Source of the DNA: Paenibacillus alvei DSM 29
Lineage (GTDB): Bacteria; Bacillota; Bacilli; Paenibacillales; Paenibacillaceae
NCBI RefSeq assembly: GCF_000293805.1
Contig: NZ_AMBZ01000009.1
Coordinates: forward strand, 1 to 64,000
Length of the DNA: 64,000 bases
Direction: 5' to 3'
Made by a program: the position numbers and the translations under genes
Notes under the pieces: model-generated
The model's input: the letters and a program-made list of their open reading frames with translations, nothing else
What the model was told of the DNA's origin: nothing
Databases searched by the model: none
Shown: positions 30,580-40,569 of the stretch, piece after piece
How the letters are laid out: the number at the start of each line of letters is the position of its first letter
Numbering within the stretch: the stretch's first letter is position 1

Positions 30580-31283
30580 AATCTTCAAATAAATGCCTAA
30601 GTACGATCTGCCGATTCTCTAAAAACCTCCGGGTAATCTGATAATGATCGGTATCTTCATAAGCGATCTGTGATATAGGGTTGCTATCGAAATTGATGAT
30701 TTGGGCGTCTGGGTAACCTAATAGAATAGGTGAGTGAGTTGCTATAATGAATTGTGATGAATCAGACAGATCCTTAATTATTCGAAGCAGCGACAGTTGT
30801 CTTGCTGGTGATAGTGCTGCCTCTGGCTCATCTAACAAGTATATTCCTCTTTCTTTGAATCTATGTTTGAACAAGCTCAGAAAAGATTCACCGTGAGACT
30901 GGCTGTGAAGGGAACGACCACCATATGAATGATATCCCCCTATGAGGTCGATGTGTGAAGCAAATTCATAAAAAGACTCTGCTCTCAAAAAAAGCCCGTA
31001 GTTATTTTAGGGAACCAGGATAATCTTACGAAATTCCCAAGCGCAGCTTCAGAAGACTCTACAAAATAGGCATTGTTTCTTCCTCCGCCTGCTGTATTGA
31101 ACCCGCATTGATAGGCCATCGCTTCTAATAGTGTCGATTTGCCCGAACCATTTTCACCTACAAAAAAGTAACTTTATTTGAAAAATCTATGGATTCCATC
31201 CTCTTTATTAACGGCAGGGAAAATGGATACGCATGGAAGTTATTCATTCTTTCCTTTAAGATCGTTACACTTCTTAGAAACAT
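30578..31283 (-). CDS. AAA-family ATPase, two frameshifts
   Basis: Starts at ATG 31283 (AAGGAGG six bases before). The Walker A is FFVGENGSGKSTLLEAMAYQ, then GGGRNNAYFVESSEAALGN, the signature SQSHGESFLSLFKHRF, Walker B IYLLDEPEAALSPARQL and the switch FIIATHSPILLGYPDAQI. This is a predicted ABC-type ATPase of the short single-domain kind (about 235 residues), not a transporter subunit. The frame is broken at 31162-31167 (A6 on the plus strand) and at 30987-30993 (A7); one extra base in each gives exactly 236 codons. Function unknown; relatives occur as orphan ATPases. Confidence 0.85.
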
Positions 31284-31620
31284 TGTTTTCCTCCTTCTAG
31301 GGAAGAAATTTTTTTCTTAATTATTCGCTGCATATTAATTTTATCAGTTAAGGTAAAAATACCATGTCCTCTAATGTAAATCAAGATTTGAGGTAAGCCG
31401 TGAGGGAAGAACCGGGATTTTGGAATAGGGAGAACGGACGCTCGAGAATTTCATTCACGTTCTTAACTAGAAGAAAACTAATAAAAATGAATCAATCGCG
31501 TTGTTACCGATAAATTTCATCAAAGTGGATCTAAAAAAGGGGCTGAATGGATGACAGGCTTTTTATCGTTAACCGAAAATGGACAAGAACATTGTGTGAC
31601 ATCAATAAATAATCAGTTGA
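31284..31620. other. Intergenic region ahead of arsR
   Basis: Contains the start region of the minus-strand ATPase and, at its right end, the ars promoter. No other gene or structure was seen. Confidence 0.4.
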
Positions 31621-31644
31621 TTATATAAGTAATCGCTTATATAA
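31621..31644. promoter_or_regulatory. ArsR-type operator
   Basis: TTATATAAG-TAATCG-CTTATATAA is a perfect 9-bp inverted repeat with a six-base centre, 31 bases before the arsR start. ArsR/SmtB repressors bind such AT-rich palindromes over their promoters. Confidence 0.7.
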
Positions 31645-31675
31645 TAAGCATGAAATCAAGGAGGTGAATCGGCAC

Positions 31676-31996
31676 ATGATAATCTCAATAGAAGAAATGG
31701 CAGAACAGTTTAAGTTGTTAGGTGATAAAACTCGACTTAGAATTGTCTCACTTTTATCTCAACAACCGATGTGCGTCTGTCATTTAGTTGCGCTATTGCA
31801 AACGACTCAACCAAATATTAGCCAGCATCTTCGTAAATTAAAGGACGCGGGTTTAGTGGTCGAGGAGCGAAGAGGACAGTGGATTTTTTATTCTCTTTCC
31901 ATTGAGGGTAAACCTCATTTAAAAGAAGCAATTGAATATTTGCCGAAGGTAGGGGAAAAAGAGCAGGAAAAATTAAACGCGTTGGTGTGTGAATAA
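31676..31996 (+). CDS. arsR: Arsenic-responsive repressor ArsR
   Basis: A 106-residue winged-helix repressor. The DNA-binding part reads [20 protein letters not shown], then [20 protein letters not shown]. The pair CVCH in helix 3 (ELCVC(D/H)L-type metal-binding motif) is the As(III)/Sb(III) site of ArsR. ATG 31676 follows AAGGAGG; a GTG at 31664 lies too close to it. It is the first gene of arsR-acr3-arsC and follows a palindromic operator, so it should repress its own operon until arsenite binds. Confidence 0.93.
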   Translation: MIISIEEMAEQFKLLGDKTRLRIVSLLSQQPMCVCHLVALLQTTQPNISQHLRKLKDAGLVVEERRGQWIFYSLSIEGKPHLKEAIEYLPKVGEKEQEKLNALVCE

Positions 31997-32009
31997 GGAG
32001 GTGGATGTT

Positions 32010-33068
32010 ATGAGTCAAGGTAACACCAAGAGACTCTCTTTTCTGGATCGCTATCTCACCTTTTGGATCTTTGGGGCAATGGCCATTGGATTAGGGTTAG
32101 GGTATCAGGTTCCTAATTTCTCCGAAGTACTTTCCAGCATGCAAATGGGAACAACTTCGGTACCGCTAGCTATAGGTCTGATTGTGATGATGTATCCGCC
32201 GCTTGCAAAAGTGAAGTATGAAAAGCTTGGACGGGTGTTTAAGGATTGGAAGGTACTCCTTCTCTCCTTAGTGCAGAACTGGATTATCGGTCCGATTCTG
32301 ATGTTCTTCTTAGCTATTTTGTTTCTAAATGATATGCATGAATACATGATCGGACTAATTATGATTGGGCTTGCAAGATGTATTGCGATGGTCTTGGTAT
32401 GGACTGATCTGGCTAAGGGAGATCCTGATTACACAGCAGGTCTTGTTGCATTCAACTCGATCTTTCAGATCCTGTTTTATTCCGTTTTTACGTATGTATT
32501 TATTACAGTGCTGCCAGGCTGGTTTGGGGTTGAAGGCGCTGTTGTTGATGTCTCCATGAGACAGATTGCAGAGAGCGTGCTAATCTACTTAGGAATTCCG
32601 TTTGCAGCAGGGCTGCTGACACGTGTGATTGGAATCAAGCTGAAGGGTCAACAGTGGTATGAACAAGTGTTAATTCCGAAGATTAGTCCACTGGCCCTGA
32701 TTGCACTACTATTTACGATTATCTTGATGTTCACGCTTAAAGCAGAATTAATTGTTGAGCTGCCACTTGATGTAGTTCGTATTGCGATTCCAATGATCAT
32801 CTACTTTGTGGTGATGTTCTTAGTATCCTTCTTCTTATCGAAAAAGTCAGGAACCTCCTATCCAGTGGCTTCATCCTTATCATTTACGGCTGCAAGCAAT
32901 AACTTCGAACTGGCGATAGCTGTAGCGATTGGCGTATTTGGTCTGGATTCAGGAGTTGCATTCGCCGCGGTAATTGGGCCGCTCGTTGAAGTGCCCGTAT
33001 TGATCGGGCTTGTAAATGTATCGCTGTGGATAAAGCGGAAGTATTTCGAGTCTGCACGAAATAAGTAA
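32010..33068 (+). CDS. acr3: Arsenite efflux permease ACR3
   Basis: A 352-residue ten-TM carrier of the BART superfamily exporting As(III) by proton antiport. Characteristic elements are [20 protein letters not shown], the conserved cysteine in [16 protein letters not shown] and the glutamate in [16 protein letters not shown]. It is unlike the ArsB family. ATG 32010 follows AAGGAGG by eight bases. It lies between arsR and arsC and exports the arsenite made by ArsC. Often annotated arsB in Bacillales. Confidence 0.94.
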   Translation: MSQGNTKRLSFLDRYLTFWIFGAMAIGLGLGYQVPNFSEVLSSMQMGTTSVPLAIGLIVMMYPPLAKVKYEKLGRVFKDWKVLLLSLVQNWIIGPILMFFLAILFLNDMHEYMIGLIMIGLARCIAMVLVWTDLAKGDPDYTAGLVAFNSIFQILFYSVFTYVFITVLPGWFGVEGAVVDVSMRQIAESVLIYLGIPFAAGLLTRVIGIKLKGQQWYEQVLIPKISPLALIALLFTIILMFTLKAELIVELPLDVVRIAIPMIIYFVVMFLVSFFLSKKSGTSYPVASSLSFTAASNNFELAIAVAIGVFGLDSGVAFAAVIGPLVEVPVLIGLVNVSLWIKRKYFESARNK

Positions 33069-33087
33069 GAGCTAGGAGAGATTAAGG

Positions 33088-33510
33088 ATGAGTAAGCCAT
33101 TGATTTATTTTCTATGTACAGGAAACTCTTGTCGGAGCCAGATAGCAGATGGATGGCTAAAAGCATTAGGCAGCGATCAATACGAGGTCAAGAGTGCAGG
33201 GTTAGAGGCGCATGGTTTGAATCCAAGAGCGGTTCAAGTGATGAATGAAGCTGGAATTGATATATCGAACCACACCTCTGATGTGATCGATTCTGAGACT
33301 CTCAATCGTGCAGATTATGTCGTAACCCTCTGTGGGCATGCGGATGAGCACTGTCCTGCGATCTCAAATCCCCGAGTGGTGAAATGGCATTGGGGATTTG
33401 ATGACCCGGCGAAAGCCGTTGGAACCGAAGAGGAAATCATGACTCAATTCCGTGAGGTGCGAGATGCAATCAAAGCCAGAATCGAAAGTTTCCTAGTAGA
33501 AGGAAAATAA
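33088..33510 (+). CDS. arsC: Thioredoxin-coupled arsenate reductase ArsC
   Basis: A 140-residue low-molecular-weight phosphatase-fold enzyme. The P-loop [16 protein letters not shown] holds the nucleophilic Cys10; the redox pair is in [11 protein letters not shown] (about Cys82 and Cys89). It reduces arsenate to arsenite with thioredoxin. The sequence matches the B. subtilis/S. aureus type. It starts 19 bases after acr3, in the same operon, and is followed by a terminator. Confidence 0.95.
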   Translation: MSKPLIYFLCTGNSCRSQIADGWLKALGSDQYEVKSAGLEAHGLNPRAVQVMNEAGIDISNHTSDVIDSETLNRADYVVTLCGHADEHCPAISNPRVVKWHWGFDDPAKAVGTEEEIMTQFREVRDAIKARIESFLVEGK

Positions 33511-33522
33511 TCAACGCTTTGA

Positions 33523-33546
33523 ACCGACCCTTGTGGTCGGTTTTTA
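33523..33546 (+). terminator. Terminator after the ars operon
   Basis: ACCGACC and GGTCGGT pair around CTTGT and run into T5. Confidence 0.8.
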
Positions 33547-33571
33547 CTTAGGGCATGAAGGAGTACGTAAC

Positions 33572-34915
33572 ATGAAAGGCACAACTGATTTAACCCAAGG
33601 TAAGATAATGCCGACTTTGATGAAGCTATCACTTCCAATCATAGCGACCAACTTCATCTCTACAACTTATGGACTTGTCGATATGATGTGGGTCGGCAGG
33701 CTCGGAAGTGGCCCTGTTGCAGCTATTGGGACGGCGAGCTTCTATATTAATCTAGCGATCGCTTTGGCCACGATGATTACGATCGGAACGGGGATAAAGG
33801 TGTCCCATTGTATGGGAGCAGGCGAGGGCGATAAAGCAAAGACCTATATCAAAAATGGATTCATTATGTCTGTCTTGCTAAGCCTTCTTTATATGGCATT
33901 CGTCTTTTTGACAAAGGATCAGCTTATCGGGTTCTTTGATTTAGGTAGTGGTGAAGTTGAATTGATGGCAAAGCAGTTCTTATTAATCTCCATCTTGGGT
34001 ACTGTCTTTTCCGTCGTAAATATGTTGTTCGCGACCATATTGAATGCGATGGGAAACAGCAAGCAGCCGTTTCATATCTTCACGGTTGGCCTTATTCTTA
34101 ATATCATTCTCGATCCTTTTCTGATTTTTGGCGTAGGATCATTTGAAGGGTTGGGCGTTGTAGGGGCAGCTATTGCGACTTTGATGGCAAACCTTCTTGT
34201 GACGGTATTATTTATTATTCGAACAAGACATTCCGAGTTGATTACCAAATCATCCGCATGGAATAGCAGCCTTATGAAAGAAGTCATTCGACTGGGACTA
34301 CCAATCACCATTCAACGGGTGACCTTCACATTGATTTCCATCATCATCGCAAAGATCATTGTGCGCTTTGGTTCGGATGCAATTGCGGTTCAAAAAGTCG
34401 GTATTCAGATTGAATCAATTTCCTACATGACCATAGGTGGGCTGCAAGGCGCTATTGCTGCTTTCTTCGGACAAAATTATGGAGCGCGTCGATTAGATCG
34501 TATCCAGCAGGGATACCAACAAGCTTTGCTGCTGACATCGGGATTCGGTATCTTTATTTCGATCATCTTTATTCTCTTCCCTGGGCAGCTCTTCTCTGTA
34601 TTTTTATCTGATGAGGCGAGTTTAGCGCTAGGGACGGATTACATGCGGATCATTGGTTATTCCCAACTGTTTATGTGCATGGAGCTTATGACGGTAGGTG
34701 CCTTTAACGGAATCGGGAAAACCCATATCCCACCGATTTTCAGCATTACCTTTACAGCATTACGAATACCACTGGCTCTGATTCTATCCGAACCATTCGG
34801 CTTGAATGGGGTGTGGATGTCTATTGCATTAAGCAGTGTGTTCAAGGGAATCGTTTTGATCTTCTGGTTTAGGAGAACACTGCGCAAAATGAAAGTTCCA
34901 CAAATTTCGGCTTAA
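33572..34915 (+). CDS. MATE-family multidrug/cation efflux protein
   Basis: A 447-residue twelve-TM exporter. The N-terminal half begins DLTQGKIMPTLMKLSLPIIA, VDMMWVGRLGSGPVAAIG; the middle has IEQ-like QKVGIQIESISYMTIGGLQG, AIAAFFGQNYGARRLDRIQQ, and the end shows NGVWMSIALSSVFKGI. MATE proteins swap drugs or organic cations for Na+ or H+. ATG 33572 follows GAAGGAG. It starts 60 bases after arsC behind a terminator and precedes gshF by 26 bases, suggesting a MATE-gshF unit. The substrate is unknown. Confidence 0.92.
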   Translation: MKGTTDLTQGKIMPTLMKLSLPIIATNFISTTYGLVDMMWVGRLGSGPVAAIGTASFYINLAIALATMITIGTGIKVSHCMGAGEGDKAKTYIKNGFIMSVLLSLLYMAFVFLTKDQLIGFFDLGSGEVELMAKQFLLISILGTVFSVVNMLFATILNAMGNSKQPFHIFTVGLILNIILDPFLIFGVGSFEGLGVVGAAIATLMANLLVTVLFIIRTRHSELITKSSAWNSSLMKEVIRLGLPITIQRVTFTLISIIIAKIIVRFGSDAIAVQKVGIQIESISYMTIGGLQGAIAAFFGQNYGARRLDRIQQGYQQALLLTSGFGIFISIIFILFPGQLFSVFLSDEASLALGTDYMRIIGYSQLFMCMELMTVGAFNGIGKTHIPPIFSITFTALRIPLALILSEPFGLNGVWMSIALSSVFKGIVLIFWFRRTLRKMKVPQISA

Positions 34916-34941
34916 CATATGAATGAAGGAAGGTTCAACAT

Positions 34942-37281
34942 GTGAATTTGCTACATCGTGATATCATACAACAAATCGTCGATAAATCGTTAAATATGGA
35001 CTTGTTTCGAGGTCAATTTGGCTTAGAGAAAGAGAATGTTAGGGTAGATCATGAAGGTAAATTGGCGCTAACCCCACATCCTAAGACGTTTGGAAGTAAA
35101 ACGGAGAATCCCTATATCCAAACCGACTTTTCAGAGAGTCAGATCGAGATGATTACCCCATCTTTTGACTCGATTGAAGAGACCTATCGATTCATGGAAG
35201 CTATCCATGATATTGTGTCATTAGAGCTTGATGGGGAGTACTTGTGGCCAAGCAGTAATCCTCCAATCTTACCTGATGAAAAAGAGATTCCTATTGCTAA
35301 GGTAAATGATCCTGTTGCGGATGAATACCGACATGAATTAGCAGATAAGTATGGTCGCAAAAGACAACTGCTAAGTGGAATCCATTATAATTTCTCGTTT
35401 GATGAACGGCTCTTACGAAAGTTGCATGAAACGCTAGGGCAAGGTGAAGCCTACAAGGACTTCAAGGATGCAATTTATTTTAAGATCGCACGCAACCTGC
35501 TTCGGTACCGTTGGTTGCTCATCTATTTAACAGGGGCAAGTCCAGTCTTTGATAAGACCTATATTTACAAGTGTGTGTCATTAGGCCATTCAGATGATAA
35601 CAAGAGCTACTACTTCCCGAATATGAATTCGCTGCGAAATAGTGTATGTGGCTATCGGAATGAAAAACCGTTCTATGTATCCTTTGATTCAACACATGAC
35701 TACGTTCGGGATTTGAACAGGTTAATTCGGCAGGGCGAATTGCTAAATGCAAAGGAATTCTACAGCCCCGTTCGCTTGAAAACAGCCAAAGGGTTGAATC
35801 CTTTGCAAGAACTTGTAGAAGACGGAGTAGCTTATTTAGAGCTGCGCTTGATTGATCTCAATCCACTACATAAGATTGGGATTAGTAAAGATACGATGTA
35901 TGTTATCCACCTATTCATTCTCTTTATGCTGCTCAAAGAAGATGAGCCTTTCGGTACGGAAGACCAGAAGATGGCGGATCTCAATCATGATCAGGTGATC
36001 ACGGGAGGCATGGAAGGGAACTTATATGATTCTAGGGGCTCCCGCAGCACGATGAAGGAGTTGGCACTTGCTTGTATCCGTGAGATGCAAGAAATGGTGC
36101 GGCTTTTGAATCCTGACGGGGAAGAGTTGATCCAAATCCTAGATGGGGAGATGCAAAAAATCCTTTATCCCGAGTTGTGCTTTGCCTACAGGATTAAGTC
36201 GGACATTCAGAAATCCACTTATATGAAATATCATCTGGCTAAAGCCAAAGTGTATGCCGAAGAGAGCGAGAAGAGTGGGTACCGTTTTGTTGGATATGAA
36301 GATTTAGAATTATCGACTCAATTGCTTCTAAAGGCAGCTATCAAACGTGGGATTACGTTCAAATTAATCGACCGAGACGAGAACTTCGTTCTGCTTACTA
36401 AGGGAGATCACAAGGAATATGTAAAGCAGGCTACCAAGACATCGCTTGATTCCTACAGTACGGTATTGATCATGGAGAATAAAATTGTGACGAAAGAAGT
36501 TCTAAAAGAGCGTGGCATTCGAGTACCGAATGGGGATGCCTTCCGTAGTCAGGAAGAGGCATTGGCTGCCTATGAAACGTACCGTGACAAAGCTATCGTC
36601 ATTAAACCGAAGTCCACCAACTTTGGGTTAGGTATCACCATATTTAATCGTTCGTTCACGAAAGAGGACTACCAAAAAGCATTCGAGATGGCGTTTAAAC
36701 ACGATCAGACGGTTCTGTTTGAAGAATTCATGACAGGTAAGGAGTATCGATTCCTAGTCATGGGCGATGAAGTTGTAGGGATACTGCATCGCGTACCGGC
36801 GAATGTCGTGGGTGACGGAGTTCACACGATTGAGCAGCTCGTCCATGAAAAGAATAAAGATCCGCTACGGGGTCGCGGTTATAAGACGCCTTTAGAGAAA
36901 ATACAGCTAGGCGAAGCAGAAACCATGTACTTAAAGAATCATAACCATCAATGGAGTGAGATCCCTTCCTTAGGTCAAGTTGTCTATTTACGGGAAAACT
37001 CCAATATCAGTACAGGTGGAGATAGTCTTGACTATACCGATGAAATTCCAGAAAGTTATAAGAGATTAGCCATTGAATCAGCAAAGGCCGCAGGGGCTAC
37101 TTTATGTGGAGTAGACATGATGATTGATGATATTACAATTGAAGCATCCGATTCCAATTACAGTATTATTGAGATCAACTTTAACCCAGCCATTCATATC
37201 CACTGCTATCCATACAAGGGGAAGAACCGTAAGGCGGATGAGAAAATTATCGACTTGCTGTTTGGAGAATTGGCAAACTAA
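34942..37281 (+). CDS. gshF: Bifunctional glutamate-cysteine ligase/glutathione synthetase (GshAB)
   Basis: A 779-residue fusion making glutathione in two steps. The N-terminal gamma-glutamylcysteine ligase domain has FRGQFGLEKENVRVD, QTDFSESQIEMITP, LLSGIHYNFSFDE and YLELRLIDLNPL. The C-terminal ATP-grasp domain (from about 490) has KAIVIKPKSTNFGLGITIF, LFEEFMTGKEYRFLV, NVVGDGVHTIEQLV and SIIEINFNPAIHIHCYP. GTG 34942 is the start (GAAGG upstream). GshF is scattered among Firmicutes; here it lies by arsenic genes, where glutathione can aid arsenate reduction or conjugation (inference). Confidence 0.96.
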   Translation: MNLLHRDIIQQIVDKSLNMDLFRGQFGLEKENVRVDHEGKLALTPHPKTFGSKTENPYIQTDFSESQIEMITPSFDSIEETYRFMEAIHDIVSLELDGEYLWPSSNPPILPDEKEIPIAKVNDPVADEYRHELADKYGRKRQLLSGIHYNFSFDERLLRKLHETLGQGEAYKDFKDAIYFKIARNLLRYRWLLIYLTGASPVFDKTYIYKCVSLGHSDDNKSYYFPNMNSLRNSVCGYRNEKPFYVSFDSTHDYVRDLNRLIRQGELLNAKEFYSPVRLKTAKGLNPLQELVEDGVAYLELRLIDLNPLHKIGISKDTMYVIHLFILFMLLKEDEPFGTEDQKMADLNHDQVITGGMEGNLYDSRGSRSTMKELALACIREMQEMVRLLNPDGEELIQILDGEMQKILYPELCFAYRIKSDIQKSTYMKYHLAKAKVYAEESEKSGYRFVGYEDLELSTQLLLKAAIKRGITFKLIDRDENFVLLTKGDHKEYVKQATKTSLDSYSTVLIMENKIVTKEVLKERGIRVPNGDAFRSQEEALAAYETYRDKAIVIKPKSTNFGLGITIFNRSFTKEDYQKAFEMAFKHDQTVLFEEFMTGKEYRFLVMGDEVVGILHRVPANVVGDGVHTIEQLVHEKNKDPLRGRGYKTPLEKIQLGEAETMYLKNHNHQWSEIPSLGQVVYLRENSNISTGGDSLDYTDEIPESYKRLAIESAKAAGATLCGVDMMIDDITIEASDSNYSIIEINFNPAIHIHCYPYKGKNRKADEKIIDLLFGELAN

Positions 37282-37291
37282 TTATGAATAG

Positions 37292-37320
37292 CCGATCTGC
37301 TTATAGCGATCGGTTTTTTT
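37292..37320 (+). terminator. Terminator after gshF
   Basis: CCGATC and GATCGG around a ten-base loop, followed by seven T. A similar TAGCGATCGGCT stem ends the unit at 59360. Confidence 0.8.
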
Positions 37321-37444
37321 CTTTGTAAGTAAAAATAAAAAACTATGGGTAGTGGGTACCTAGTGGTTAATGGATTCAAACCAATCTTCTGCCCGGTTAT
37401 TACAAACCGTATGGAAGATTGGTTTTGATGATATAAGAAGCTGC

Positions 37445-37726
37445 TTATACTTTACGCTTTGCGACTTCTTGATATAATGTCTCCAGATGTTGTTGAACGC
37501 TTCGAAGTTCATCCTTTCCTCTTAATGTAATATCGTATAGGGAACCTGTGATCGTTAGATAACCTTCGCTCGTCAGATGATCCAGCTCTTGTTTTACTTG
37601 CTGTGGACTACATTGATAGCCGTGGCTGTTCATTTCAGGTTGGATCTCCTCAGGTGCAAGTGCATGTTGATTCGCATGATACAACAGGTGAATGCGTGTA
37701 AATGCGTTTTCGAAATCTGAATGCAT
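37445..37726 (-). CDS. Small PadR-like winged-helix protein
   Basis: A 93-residue protein: FENAFTRIHLLYHANQHALA, then VKQELDHLTSEGYLTITGSL and YDITLRGKDELRSVQQHL. This is a winged helix with wing and C-terminal helix but no sensor domain. ATG 37726 is preferred: AAGGGGA lies nine bases before. It is divergent from the response regulator at 37898. Family placement is by fold only. Confidence 0.65.
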   Translation of the reverse strand: MHSDFENAFTRIHLLYHANQHALAPEEIQPEMNSHGYQCSPQQVKQELDHLTSEGYLTITGSLYDITLRGKDELRSVQQHLETLYQEVAKRKV

Positions 37727-37897
37727 GGTGAAAAATCCCCTTCTCATAAATGGTATTCAATCACAGTTATCATTGTTTTTCTGTCCCTGCATTATGCATT
37801 CCCCCGACGAATCGGTTGAAAAATATACTTGATCATGGTTAAACTTCTTGTATGATCAGCTAGCATTCACTTTACAACAATCAACGAGGTATAAATC

Positions 37898-38575
37898 ATG
37901 ACAAAAACCATTCTAATCGTCGAAGACGAGCATATATTGCGGGAAATTATGAAAGACTATTTTAGCAACGAAGGATATAACGTTCTAGAAGCAGGGGATG
38001 GCAAAGCAGCATTACAAATATTTCAGGAAAATAACGTGGATCTGCTTATTCTTGATATTATGCTGCCAGAATTAGATGGTTGGTCTGTATGTCGTCGGAT
38101 TCGAAAAATTTCAAATGTTCCTATTATTATGCTGACCGCTCGCGTAGATGAGGACGATACATTGCTCGGGTTTGAACTGGGGACAGACGACTACGTTACC
38201 AAGCCTTACAGCCCTCCAATCTTACTCGCACGAGCGAAGCGATTGCTAGTAAACCGACAAATGCAAGAAATGGACAACGAAATGATCACTAGCAGCGGCA
38301 TTTCAGTCTATGTGCAGTCTCGTACGGTTACAGTAGATGGAGTTAGCTGCAGCTTGACTCATACTGAATTTGAAATACTTGCGTACTTAATGAAGCACAA
38401 AGGGATTATTATCACGCGCGAACAATTGATAACGAAAATATGGGGTTATGACTATGAAGGCGATGAACGGACGATCAACAGTCATATACGGAATTTGCGT
38501 CAAAAACTAGGGGACAAATCTGATTGCATCGTTACGGTTGTTCGGTCTGGCTATAAATTTGAGGAGATAACATGA
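37898..38575 (+). CDS. OmpR-family response regulator
   Basis: A 225-residue regulator. Receiver: LIVEDEHILREIM, phosphoacceptor in LLILDIMLPELDGWSVC, IIMLTAR, DDYVTKPYSPP. The C-terminal winged helix has LTHTEFEILAYLMKHKGIII, REQLITKIWGYDYEGDERTI and VRSGYKFEE. The stop overlaps the ATG of the sensor kinase (ATGA), so they are a coupled pair. Targets are not known; the O-acetylation operon behind is a candidate. Confidence 0.92.
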   Translation: MTKTILIVEDEHILREIMKDYFSNEGYNVLEAGDGKAALQIFQENNVDLLILDIMLPELDGWSVCRRIRKISNVPIIMLTARVDEDDTLLGFELGTDDYVTKPYSPPILLARAKRLLVNRQMQEMDNEMITSSGISVYVQSRTVTVDGVSCSLTHTEFEILAYLMKHKGIIITREQLITKIWGYDYEGDERTINSHIRNLRQKLGDKSDCIVTVVRSGYKFEEIT

Positions 38576-40374
38576 AAAAAGGGATCGTATTCAAATTATT
38601 TGTGTTAACAACAGCGCTATGTTTGCTTATCCTCGCCATCATTTATTTTGGCCAAACCGTATTTTTCAAGAAATATTATGTCCATCAAAAGGTAGAGAAT
38701 GTGAAAGCAAGCCTTGAAGCATTCGCTCAAAACTATGCTAACCCAGACAATCACACGGTAGAGATACAGCGGCTGGAACAGGAATTTTATCGAGAGCATA
38801 ATACATGGGTAACTGTACTGGATCAACTCGGCAATATAAAAGAAAGCAATGATGACTCGATCGAAGTGAAAATAAATGGCGTTAGTGGTGGGGATTTCGC
38901 TGCCAAAACCATCACAATCCCTTTATATAGCTTTAATGATTTTCAGGGAATCCGACAAGGACATGAATTTCTACGAAAAGGGACCGACGCCGTAATTCAA
39001 GTCCTTAGAAAAGGGATAGAAGTTATTCCTTATCGAATGAGCATATATAACTTCGCACTTACGTGGGAGAATAATCAAATTGCAAACAAAGAACATGAGC
39101 TCTTTCCAAATGGAAATGAAGAAGATTGGAATAATGAGAAATTCCCCAGTCTTTACTTAACCGGTACCATAACGAAAACGACACTTCCTGCAAAAAATGA
39201 ACCTATACGATTCATTTATTCGAACCATCTGTTCTTAGACCGAATCAGAGCATTTCAAGCAGAATTGCTATTGAAGAATGTAGAAGCGGCAACCGCTGCA
39301 TTAGAGGGTGCGTACGAAGAGAATGAGATCAAATATAAACAGTTTGTTATGCCTATAAAAGACAAAGAGGGGAAGGACGCATATCTATTTGCAATGACCT
39401 CCCTGCAGCCAGTTGATGAAGCCGTGCAGATGATCCAGGATTATTATGTTTATCTCATTGTATTCGTTCTGGTGCTCATATTGCTGGCCTCATTCTATTA
39501 TTCCAAAGGTATCGCCAGACCTTTATTGCGAATCAATCAAATGACCAAGAAAATAACGGAGCTGGATTTCTCTGAAAAGCTTCCGATTACGTCAAAGGAT
39601 GAGATCGGGGCTCTCTCCCGCAATATTAATGAGCTATCGGACAAGTTGCATTCCTACATCCAAAAGCTTCAGCATGACATTGAAAAGGAAAAGCAGTTGG
39701 AGCATACACGCAAGGAATTCATTTCCGGTGTGTCACATGAATTGAAAACCCCTCTGAGTGTCATCCAGAGCTGTCTGTCGATATTGAAAGATGGGGTAGC
39801 GAATCACAAGAAGGATTACTACTTTGCTGCGATGGAGAGTGAAGTGAAGAGAATGGATCTTCTCATCGTGGACATGTTGAAATTAGCGAAATATGAATCA
39901 GGTACCTATAAAATACAACTGGACACATTCCGTATCGATACAGTCATTGATGAATCGTGTAAGAAGCTCTCTGCAGAAATCGCAAAAAAGCAATTGAACT
40001 TACATGTATCCCTTGCTCCGATCGAAGTCGTGGCCAATCAGCTCCTCATCGGTCAAGTCATCGTCAACTTTATCAATAATGCGATACGCTACACTCCAGA
40101 GGGGCATTCCATTCATATTTCCATGAATGAGGAACAGAAATCGGTGAAGGTATGTATTGAAAATACAGGTGTCCATATACCGTCAGAGAAAATCGAGAAA
40201 ATATGGGATCGCTTTTATCGGGGAGAAGCTTCCCGCCATCGTTCTACTGGAGGAACTGGCCTTGGGCTAGCCATTTCCAAAAAAATATTGGAACTACATG
40301 AGGTTAATTACGGTGCACGCAATACAACAGATGGTGTTCTGTTCTTTTTCTACCTCAAGAAAAGCAACTTCTAA
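38572..40374 (+). CDS. Sensor histidine kinase with a large extracellular domain
   Basis: A 600-residue kinase. TM1 is about 8-28 (LFVLTTALCLLILAIIYFG), TM2 about 292-312 (YVYLIVFVLVLILLASFYY), so about 260 residues face outside, much longer than usual for this class. Then HAMP (IARPLLRINQMTKKITELDF), H box EFISGVSHELKTPLSVIQ, N box VIVNFINNAIRYTPEG, G box and STGGTGLGLAISKKI. The outside domain has no motif I can name. It should phosphorylate the regulator at 37898. A strong terminator follows. Confidence 0.9.
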   Translation: MKKGIVFKLFVLTTALCLLILAIIYFGQTVFFKKYYVHQKVENVKASLEAFAQNYANPDNHTVEIQRLEQEFYREHNTWVTVLDQLGNIKESNDDSIEVKINGVSGGDFAAKTITIPLYSFNDFQGIRQGHEFLRKGTDAVIQVLRKGIEVIPYRMSIYNFALTWENNQIANKEHELFPNGNEEDWNNEKFPSLYLTGTITKTTLPAKNEPIRFIYSNHLFLDRIRAFQAELLLKNVEAATAALEGAYEENEIKYKQFVMPIKDKEGKDAYLFAMTSLQPVDEAVQMIQDYYVYLIVFVLVLILLASFYYSKGIARPLLRINQMTKKITELDFSEKLPITSKDEIGALSRNINELSDKLHSYIQKLQHDIEKEKQLEHTRKEFISGVSHELKTPLSVIQSCLSILKDGVANHKKDYYFAAMESEVKRMDLLIVDMLKLAKYESGTYKIQLDTFRIDTVIDESCKKLSAEIAKKQLNLHVSLAPIEVVANQLLIGQVIVNFINNAIRYTPEGHSIHISMNEEQKSVKVCIENTGVHIPSEKIEKIWDRFYRGEASRHRSTGGTGLGLAISKKILELHEVNYGARNTTDGVLFFFYLKKSNF

Positions 40375-40413
40375 AAAAGCCATAAGCCAAACCAATTCAG
40401 ATTCGGTATCCAG

Positions 40414-40450
40414 GAGCAGTTCTTGTCAACATCAAGAACTGCTCTTATTT
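40414..40450 (+). terminator. Terminator after the first OmpR-type two-component pair
   Basis: GAGCAGTTCTTG and CAAGAACTGCTC are exact complements with a seven-base loop, followed by TTATTTTATTT. Confidence 0.85.
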
Positions 40451-40569
40451 TATTTCAAATCAATCTCTTCTGCACTTTATCTGCATCTCTCCACATTAAA
40501 CTATCCATTGTTATGAGGTAAGACAACACATACATCAATGGACAAAAAAGGGAGTCACAGGAGAGGAAG

